38,255 bases of DNA from a virus: the IMG/VR virus record IMGVR_UViG_3300037337_000195, positions 1 through 38,255 of that record; one strand, written 5' to 3'. This document shows, in pieces, positions 32,587 to 38,255 of the stretch. Each line of letters begins with the position of its first letter. The first letter of the stretch is position 1. The notes beneath the pieces are model-generated. The model did no database searches, was not told where the DNA came from, and saw only the letters and a program-made list of their open reading frames with translations. The translations under genes and the position numbers were made by a program.

Positions 32587-34422
32587 TTATATTGTTGCTT
32601 GGGTTTGTGCTACGAGTTGCTTGTTTGCTACGTTGCGAGCAAAAAAGTACAGGGTTCCAGTTACTGGAATATCTGTGAACATTGCTGATGGTGGTACGCC
32701 TTGTGCCAGCTTAAAACGACTTTCTGGAATATCTGCAAAAACTGAGGTTGTATGCCACGCCAGCTCAATTGCATAATTTCCCGTGTTTTCTACGACTTTT
32801 ACGTTTGCTTTTTTTGAATTGATTGGTTTAAATGCGAACGTTGTGGCAGTTTGGTTGTACCGCTCGTATCCCGCCGGCGTATCTATTTCGTATAAGGAGA
32901 GCCCAGCGTTTGAAGTTTCAGGAGAATCAAAACAACTTTTGACACCAGCGGTGTAATTGTTGCGAAACTCAATATCTGTCCGATCAAGCATTTCTTTCCC
33001 ACGAGTCAAAAACCATTTTTTCTTTCCTTCTGCTTCTTGGACAAATTGCCAAGTGAGGCCGCCGTCAAAGGTTCGGGCGAGCAGGCGGCTTTGGCCAGTT
33101 GTCCAAAATGCGATTTCTATTTCGTCTGAAAGGTTGCAAGTATTTCCCCCCGCTACGACGTTAACGCCCGAACTTTGGGATGAGACGCCAGCCGAGGTTG
33201 ATACTCGGAATGTATACATACCCGCGATGTTGGGTGTGTAACTCCACGCATTTGCGACAATTGTCTGGGTTGCAACCTGATTACCATTTAGTAGTATTAT
33301 TAACGTGCCGTTCTGAGCGGCGGTACCTGAAATTGAGTTTCCAATACTACCAGACAGTTGATTAGGGGTGGGCGAGGATGGAGCCGTTTGGTTTTCTCCC
33401 TGCGTTACGGACACCAATGCCGAATCTGCCGACCTTCCGGACGAATTTGAGACTCGGAAAACATAATTACCAACAGTCGGCGGCGTGAACGAATAGGGGC
33501 TTACAGCAGAACCAACCGTTTGAGATATTATACCGCCTTTGACAACTTCTAAGGTAAAAGTGCCAGTGGCGAAACTTATCGCAATAACATCGTCGGTGGT
33601 GGCGGCAGATACAGAGACGGTAGGAGCTGCGGGAACAGACGTAGGCAAGGCCCCAACGTTGAAGGTTTTAGAGACTTGCACGTTATCCCCATTTTTGAAA
33701 ATAATTGTAGTAGTGGTGTTTGCAGGAAATGCGGAATATAAGCCGTTTATGTTTACGGTTGTGAAGGTCGGAGCACTATCTATTTTCCGCTGCACTGGTG
33801 TAGTAGCGTTTAGGAAGTCAAACCTAATTTTGACTTCTCCGTCCACAACTCCGTCTGTTCGCCAGTCCCAATCAAATCCTGATTGAATGTAGTAGGGGTT
33901 GTTGTACGGATTTGTTGCCGGAGCACCGTTGAACGTTGCAGAATTGGGAATGCTTCCCTGAATACTACCAACCCTCAGTAAATTCAGGTTTGCTCCGTCT
34001 ACTTGCGACGTAACGACAGGAGTGGCGTTTGCTATGCTTGTTGTATCAATTTTGAAATTGCAGTCTTGTGCAGCTGCAATTGCTACAAAAATTTCGGCAG
34101 ATTGTCCGGACTGTAATCCCGAAATTATTGCGTTTGAATTATCGCTTTTTTTTATAAACCCGCCGCCAATATCATCTACGAATGAAACGGACGCGGTTGA
34201 ATTTGAACGGGTAATGTTTGTTACGCGAAAAACGTAGTTGGTATTTGCGACTAACTCGAAGATATTACTGTATTCGTGGTACGCACCGCCTGGTGGGCGG
34301 GTTAAGATTACTTTTTCAACGTGCTTGACTGATTTATTCGCAGAAAATACTTCGAGTAGAAACTCGATTACTGCCCCAACATTGTTGGAGAGTTGGGCGG
34401 TGTTTGAATGTAATTGAGGCAT
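32587..34422 (-). CDS. Fibre-like protein with Ig-type domains
   Basis: The 611-residue protein has an N-terminal domain shared with the 358-residue mosaic protein and a middle with two Ig-like repeats (VSPYSFTPPTVGNYVFRVSN and WSYTPNIAGMYTFRVST are parallel motifs about 90 residues apart). The C-terminal part has an unknown beta fold. Ig-like domains on phage surfaces bind sugars. It is probably a virion surface or tail fibre protein. Confidence 0.65.
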   Translation of the reverse strand: MPQLHSNTAQLSNNVGAVIEFLLEVFSANKSVKHVEKVILTRPPGGAYHEYSNIFELVANTNYVFRVTNITRSNSTASVSFVDDIGGGFIKKSDNSNAIISGLQSGQSAEIFVAIAAAQDCNFKIDTTSIANATPVVTSQVDGANLNLLRVGSIQGSIPNSATFNGAPATNPYNNPYYIQSGFDWDWRTDGVVDGEVKIRFDFLNATTPVQRKIDSAPTFTTVNINGLYSAFPANTTTTIIFKNGDNVQVSKTFNVGALPTSVPAAPTVSVSAATTDDVIAISFATGTFTLEVVKGGIISQTVGSAVSPYSFTPPTVGNYVFRVSNSSGRSADSALVSVTQGENQTAPSSPTPNQLSGSIGNSISGTAAQNGTLIILLNGNQVATQTIVANAWSYTPNIAGMYTFRVSTSAGVSSQSSGVNVVAGGNTCNLSDEIEIAFWTTGQSRLLARTFDGGLTWQFVQEAEGKKKWFLTRGKEMLDRTDIEFRNNYTAGVKSCFDSPETSNAGLSLYEIDTPAGYERYNQTATTFAFKPINSKKANVKVVENTGNYAIELAWHTTSVFADIPESRFKLAQGVPPSAMFTDIPVTGTLYFFARNVANKQLVAQTQATI

Positions 34423-34431
34423 GTTTTTTAT

Positions 34432-37263
34432 TTAATTTACTTCTAGAAATGAGATTTTGTCAGCTTTAATTTGGATGGTACGTACAACGCCTTCGATTTT
34501 GATTTGCACATCTTTGATGATGCGGTTATAACAATCGTAGGCAAGTACCCAGAGTTTGCCGTTCGTGGCTTTTTTATAGAGTACGCAGGGGGTTCCAGTT
34601 ACGTATGCCCCGATTGGGAATACTTCTGCTCCTGAACGCCAGAGGTTATTGTGTAATACTTCTGCGAGTTGGGTGGGGTAAGGCAACATGTTCCAGTTTT
34701 GTTCCATGCACCAGGCTCCGTCTACAAAAGAATCTACATTGTTGACTGGGTGAACATTATCTGCCGGATTTCCTTCGAGATGTAGCTGCTTCCAACCTGG
34801 TCCGTAATTGAAATACGGGTAAGTGAAATCTGTTGGGCCCTTAGTAAATGATTTTCCATCATCCCACGAATCGAATCCCTTTGCGGTGTAACATGAAGCC
34901 CCGCCCATGTTCCGACATAGATGCGGGCTAACTGGTATTTTGTCAAATGTTACTAAGCGTTCGCCCTTAAACATGCGTTGTAACTGTGTATTCGGGAAGG
35001 TGTACGGGTGCGATTCGTGTAATCGCCACGTCGTCGCAAAGGGTTTGTAGAAGCTTTGATCGAGAAACTTTTCGTACATCATTCCTTCAGCAAGAACTTG
35101 ATATGTCATTAATGGAAAAAGCGGGCCGAGAAAGTACTGCCCAATTTGCTGGCCCCGCAACGCCCACTCGTAGCTGGAGTCTGCCGCCACCGAAAACGCT
35201 TGTGCGTTCGACTTGAGGGCTGTAATATTGGGTTGTTGATAATCTGCGAAAGCTGCCTGGTAATTATCAGGCAGATTTAATTGTAAGATAGAGGCATTCC
35301 ACGCCGCGATGGTGGTGGTTGGGGATAACTGATTAAGACGATTATATACAGACTTCATTATGCCTTTGAAATCAGTGTCCCAATATCCGCCAACTTCATT
35401 GTTAATCATTATGTAATCGCAGTCCAATCGCCGTCTTCCATTTTCGGTAGAAATCCCGTTGAAAATTTCTACGAAATGATTGACTACCGCTGTACGAAAG
35501 CCTTCTAACCCACTATGATCTGTTAATTTTTGATTTTTCCAAGCCAACCATTGGGCTGGCGTATGTTTATAGGCGACTGGATGCCCGAGCAGGTAAAAAG
35601 GGTCATCTGAAAGGAAGCAGGTAGAAAAATTGGAAGAATTAGAAAGCCGCGAATGAACCGAGGCCTTTTGATACTGATTGCGTTGAATGCGTTCTGGCTC
35701 GTTGTAAGATTGTATGCTTATTATGTAGTCTGATGGCATGTTTGGAAGACGAACGTAGTCTTGAAAACGATGTATCCAATTGTTTTTATCGAAGGATTTG
35801 AGTGGTGGTTTTTCGTAATACTTCGCTCCTTTGTATTCATAGATAGAAATAAAATTAGGCTCGGGAATGTACAGTTGCTGGCACTTCCAATTAAAAACGT
35901 ATGACGGGTATTGATCGCAAATATATTGCCCGAGCACGGTGATCTCAGAACCTCGGTAGGCGTCTATATTGACGCCTGACTTTCCTTGTGCGAGCGTAAA
36001 TTCAGGAATGCCGTTTGGCTTGCGAAGCCCGACAGAATAGCTTTTTGTAACGGTTACTTCTTCCCAGAAATTTGCGTTGGGGGGCGGTGTGTTAACTGGT
36101 ACGGGGACCTTTGATTTGAAGTACCTACCGTTGTGAAATACGTACTGCGGGTATTGACCTTGAAAATACGCAACTTCAGGTTGGTACGCCCGATCTCCGT
36201 TAAAATTGAAATCTGCTGCAAGGTCTTTGAAAAAAATTGAATTGTTTGCTTCAAATACTTGCAATTGCATGAGTGTTTCTGAAATACGTCCGTCTGCATG
36301 TAATGTAGTAACGCCACGGTTTAGGGCGGGAATAGCATACGCATCTTTGCTTACTGTGCCGCCGATTGGGTCAATTGGATTTCCACCGCCCCCACCACCT
36401 TCGTCTGCATCGAGGGTGGTTACTTCTACTTCAATACGAGTGATGGGGGTTTCGACGATTATATCTGATATTTCTACTTCAATACGAACGATGTCTTCGG
36501 GTATTATATCAATTATATCTACTTCGATGCGAACGGTACCGACTATGTCATCCCGTTGCACGGTTATTTTCTTAGTATCGAAGTTGCCATTATTGTGCAA
36601 CACGAAAAAATAGAAGGTTCCTTCTTCGATGTCGAAGGTGTTTTCGGGGAATAATGTGGCGTTTGCGAGTTTTCGCGATTTTCCGAAACCAAATTTCTGA
36701 AAAATGGTGGTGGAGAAATCGGGCAAAAGATTGATTGTAACGGTTTCAGCAGAAACGCTTATATTATCAATATAGTCTTTCTTTGCTCCGACCTTGACTA
36801 CTTCTCGCTTCATCATGCTGAAATCGAGTGCGTAGCGGGTACCACTTGTTTCGTCTGCTGGGGCAATGTAGCGAAACGATACGGACATTGGGGCGAAGAT
36901 GTAGGCTTCGAGATTGTTGGTTGTTATTTCGACCGCGATTGGTTTGTTTCGGATTTGTCGGTTGAACCATTTCTCGAACTCGGCAAGCGGGAGAGCATGC
37001 ACAACTTCAAGCGAGAGGTCAAACGTGAGACGCCGATTATGCTGCCCAATTTGCTCGGATAATTCTATTTCAGAAAAAGAAACTCGGATGAACTTTTCAA
37101 ACTCTGTCACTATTTCTGTGTATTCTGCAAAGAGACCAGGCTTGTATAGTTCGGTTTGAAATTGAGGTAGGTGGGTTTCCGTTGCGGCGGCTATGCGAAG
37201 TTTCAGAATTCCAGAATGGTTTTCTTCGTGCAAGCAAATTTCAAGTGGGTTGAGCTGATTCAT
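34432..37263 (-). CDS. Large tail spike with glycosidase-like C-terminus
   Basis: The 943-residue protein has an N-terminal virion-binding part (about 1-240), three tandem repeats around RIEVE (about 243-285), a Gly6 linker, a chitin-binding-module-like segment (about 360-400: VAYFQGQYPQYVFHNGRYFK with FWEEV) and a long C-terminal half like a TIM-barrel glycoside hydrolase (NNEVGGYWD as a possible catalytic Glu region). It likely degrades host surface polysaccharide. The start is the second ATG, chosen for the shorter overlap; one at 37287 is possible. Confidence 0.7.
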   Translation of the reverse strand: MNQLNPLEICLHEENHSGILKLRIAAATETHLPQFQTELYKPGLFAEYTEIVTEFEKFIRVSFSEIELSEQIGQHNRRLTFDLSLEVVHALPLAEFEKWFNRQIRNKPIAVEITTNNLEAYIFAPMSVSFRYIAPADETSGTRYALDFSMMKREVVKVGAKKDYIDNISVSAETVTINLLPDFSTTIFQKFGFGKSRKLANATLFPENTFDIEEGTFYFFVLHNNGNFDTKKITVQRDDIVGTVRIEVDIIDIIPEDIVRIEVEISDIIVETPITRIEVEVTTLDADEGGGGGGNPIDPIGGTVSKDAYAIPALNRGVTTLHADGRISETLMQLQVFEANNSIFFKDLAADFNFNGDRAYQPEVAYFQGQYPQYVFHNGRYFKSKVPVPVNTPPPNANFWEEVTVTKSYSVGLRKPNGIPEFTLAQGKSGVNIDAYRGSEITVLGQYICDQYPSYVFNWKCQQLYIPEPNFISIYEYKGAKYYEKPPLKSFDKNNWIHRFQDYVRLPNMPSDYIISIQSYNEPERIQRNQYQKASVHSRLSNSSNFSTCFLSDDPFYLLGHPVAYKHTPAQWLAWKNQKLTDHSGLEGFRTAVVNHFVEIFNGISTENGRRRLDCDYIMINNEVGGYWDTDFKGIMKSVYNRLNQLSPTTTIAAWNASILQLNLPDNYQAAFADYQQPNITALKSNAQAFSVAADSSYEWALRGQQIGQYFLGPLFPLMTYQVLAEGMMYEKFLDQSFYKPFATTWRLHESHPYTFPNTQLQRMFKGERLVTFDKIPVSPHLCRNMGGASCYTAKGFDSWDDGKSFTKGPTDFTYPYFNYGPGWKQLHLEGNPADNVHPVNNVDSFVDGAWCMEQNWNMLPYPTQLAEVLHNNLWRSGAEVFPIGAYVTGTPCVLYKKATNGKLWVLAYDCYNRIIKDVQIKIEGVVRTIQIKADKISFLEVN

Positions 37264-37726
37264 CTTTTTTGCGTCGGCGATATTCAAATTTCTTCAAAGT
37301 TTCAAAAAAAGTGTCGTTAACCATAAGACCTTTTTCTTCGCAAAAATAGTAGATGTGGTCTTTGTACATCCGCAGCGGAAATTCTTCTTTTTTTTTCTCT
37401 ATATATATAATGTACTCTTCACTTATCCACTTGCGGATTGTGTTATTGACTGCCAGCACAGCGTCTTCGGTTATTTTGTTTGCCCGATCTTTAAACTGAT
37501 CTCCGAACCAAATACGGATTTCACACGGGTATTTTTTTGATTCGTAGCGTTCAGGCGTTTTCTTCGCACGTCGGTACTTTTTCCCAGAACATTTTGCGGC
37601 GTGGGTGTTTGTGTATCTGCTCGTATCTCGTATAATTGCACCAAGGGCCATCCCGGTGCGGTCGGAACCACGGTGATAGAGCTGCGTGCGGTTTAGGAAA
37701 AAGTAGCAATTATACTCCAGCGGCAC
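37241..37726 (-). CDS. First gene of the late operon, unknown function
   Basis: The 161-residue basic protein holds HRGSDRTGMALGAIIRDTSR and a long Lys-rich helical end. No family is recognised. The start is uncertain: GTG at 37726 is used here, TTG at 37741 and ATG at 37651 are the alternatives. It overlaps the spike gene by 23 bases and lies right after the 400-base gap that should hold the late promoter. Confidence 0.5.
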   Translation of the reverse strand: MPLEYNCYFFLNRTQLYHRGSDRTGMALGAIIRDTSRYTNTHAAKCSGKKYRRAKKTPERYESKKYPCEIRIWFGDQFKDRANKITEDAVLAVNNTIRKWISEEYIIYIEKKKEEFPLRMYKDHIYYFCEEKGLMVNDTFFETLKKFEYRRRKKDESAQPT

Positions 37727-38012
37727 GGTTAGATAATACAATAGAATATTGGATTAGGTGTAGAAATAAAGAACATTTATAGCCGATTTGTAGTATAAAA
37801 ATAATCATTATTTATTACGTGTCATATTGACACGTAATAAATAAACGGCAAGCAGGTGAAATATTTGTTTAGTAAGATTTCAAGAATGGCGGAATTGCGG
37901 GATATTTTGAGCGGCAGAAGTTTTTTTAGAAGCTACTGACTCGCTGTGTACTGTATATCTGTACCAAACTTCATTTCACCGCCCAATTGTATTATTCATA
38001 GCGTATAGACCT
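37727..38012. other. Intergenic region with the presumed late promoter
   Basis: No supported gene lies between the late operon start and the early terminator. It holds the large palindrome at 37808-37844. A 17-codon plus-strand frame starts at 37886 but is too short to call. No TTTG/TAnnTTTG promoter is visible, so late genes may need a phage activator. Confidence 0.5.
37808..37844. promoter_or_regulatory. Perfect 17-bp palindrome upstream of the late operon
   Basis: TTATTTATTACGTGTCA, a TAT centre, and the exact complement. Its ACGTGTCA/TGACACGT core is GC-rich between A/T flanks. It lies 82 bases before the late operon start, so a binding site for a late regulator is likely; a bidirectional terminator is the alternative. 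Confidence 0.75.
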
Positions 38013-38046
38013 AAAAAAACACCCGCCGCGACCGCAACGAGTGTTT
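38013..38046 (-). terminator. Terminator of the early operon
   Basis: On the minus strand AAACACTCG pairs with CGGGTGTTT (one T-G pair) across a GC-rich loop, followed by seven T residues. It follows the attC-like element and the 58-codon gene, and thus ends the early operon if the genome is circular. Confidence 0.85.
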
Positions 38047-38082
38047 CCAACCCTATTCTAACCTAAATGATAATAACACCGC

Positions 38083-38139
38083 TAACAGCCGCTTAACAAC
38101 ATTCTCCTACCGTCGAACGCTCGCAAAGCTTAGTGTTAT
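38083..38139 (-). repeat. attC-like element 3 (57 nt)
   Basis: On the minus strand it starts ATAACACTAAGCTTTG and ends AAGCGGCTGTTA. Both arms match element 2 (ATAACAC-AAGCTTT and AAGCGGCTGTTA), while the centre differs. The TAA stop of the small gene lies inside its first arm. It is followed by the terminator. Confidence 0.65.
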
Positions 38140-38255
38140 ATGCAATTATCAAATAACCTTGGTTCATCATCTGCCCACCACTTAAAACTACCTTTTACAT
38201 CAGTTGTTAATACCCAAACACCATCTTGCTCATCCCACTGCTCTATATATCCAAA
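38136..38255 (-). CDS. 3' part of a small early gene (begins across the junction)
   Basis: An open frame enters from the right edge and ends after 39 residues (FGYIEQWDEQDGVWVLTTDV, later FKWWADDEPRLFDNCI). It is acidic and Trp-rich. Its TAA lies in the first arm of the attC-like element. Joined to the 19 codons at positions 57-1 it makes a 58-residue protein in frame. Confidence 0.6.
   Translation of the reverse strand, partial: FGYIEQWDEQDGVWVLTTDVKGSFKWWADDEPRLFDNCI

Noticed and set aside
37886-37939. 17-codon plus-strand peptide gene
   Set aside because: Too short, with no promoter or coupling to support it.

Overview
The window reads as one temperate, tailed (siphovirus-like) bacteriophage of a Bacteroidetes host, probably a Cytophagales-type bacterium. 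The host call rests on the promoters (a TTTG or TTG box, 19-21 bases, then TAnnTTTG), on phage families typical of Bacteroidetes (a DUF3987 helicase, a DUF6712-like connector, an integrase with Bacteroidetes-type N-terminal domains) and on weak use of Shine-Dalgarno sites. The two ends of the window appear to join: the first 57 bases hold the start of a minus-strand gene, the last 120 bases hold the end of one, and they are in frame with each other (58 codons in all). The simplest explanation is a complete circular or circularly permuted phage genome of about 38.3 kb, which also explains why the integrase lies in the middle of phage genes on both sides.

Layout. (1) Positions 4579 down to 1, then round the junction to 38136: early operon, minus strand, with start/stop overlaps between almost all genes. 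It encodes a small basic protein, two small membrane proteins, an AbrB-like protein, zinc-ribbon, Cys-rich and C2H2-finger proteins, and a DUF3987 ATPase. A 445-bp repeat-packed gap (601-1045) after the ATPase gene is a candidate replication origin. A strong promoter at 4610-4640 overlaps repeated operator half-sites. (2) 4667-6739, plus strand: lysogeny block with an XRE repressor, an exported DUF4177-like protein, a terminator, integrase-arm-like repeats and a tyrosine recombinase. (3) 37726 down to 15577, minus strand: late operon with fibre/spike genes, protease-scaffold, major capsid protein, two related tail-tube-like proteins, terminase small and large subunits, a P-loop kinase, portal, connectors, an M15 endolysin, a spanin-like overlapping pair, holin-like membrane proteins and four secreted small proteins, ended by a terminator at 15522. 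(4) 15415 down to 14005: accessory cassettes encoding two HTH proteins and one acidic protein, with attC-like imperfect palindromes, their own promoter and a terminator. (5) 13947 down to 6681: tail block with tail completion, tape measure, two distal tail/baseplate proteins, and a stand-alone LytTR DNA-binding domain whose end overlaps the integrase gene.

The parts least explained by standard phage biology are: three 57-59-nt attC-like elements each placed at the 3' end of a small accessory gene; the repeat-structured noncoding region near the helicase; a plus-strand small gene inside the late operon that is in frame only if one A is added in a homopolymer; a run of six consecutive exported or membrane-anchored small proteins; and a mosaic protein joining a fibre-type N-terminal domain to a tail-tube-type C-terminal domain.
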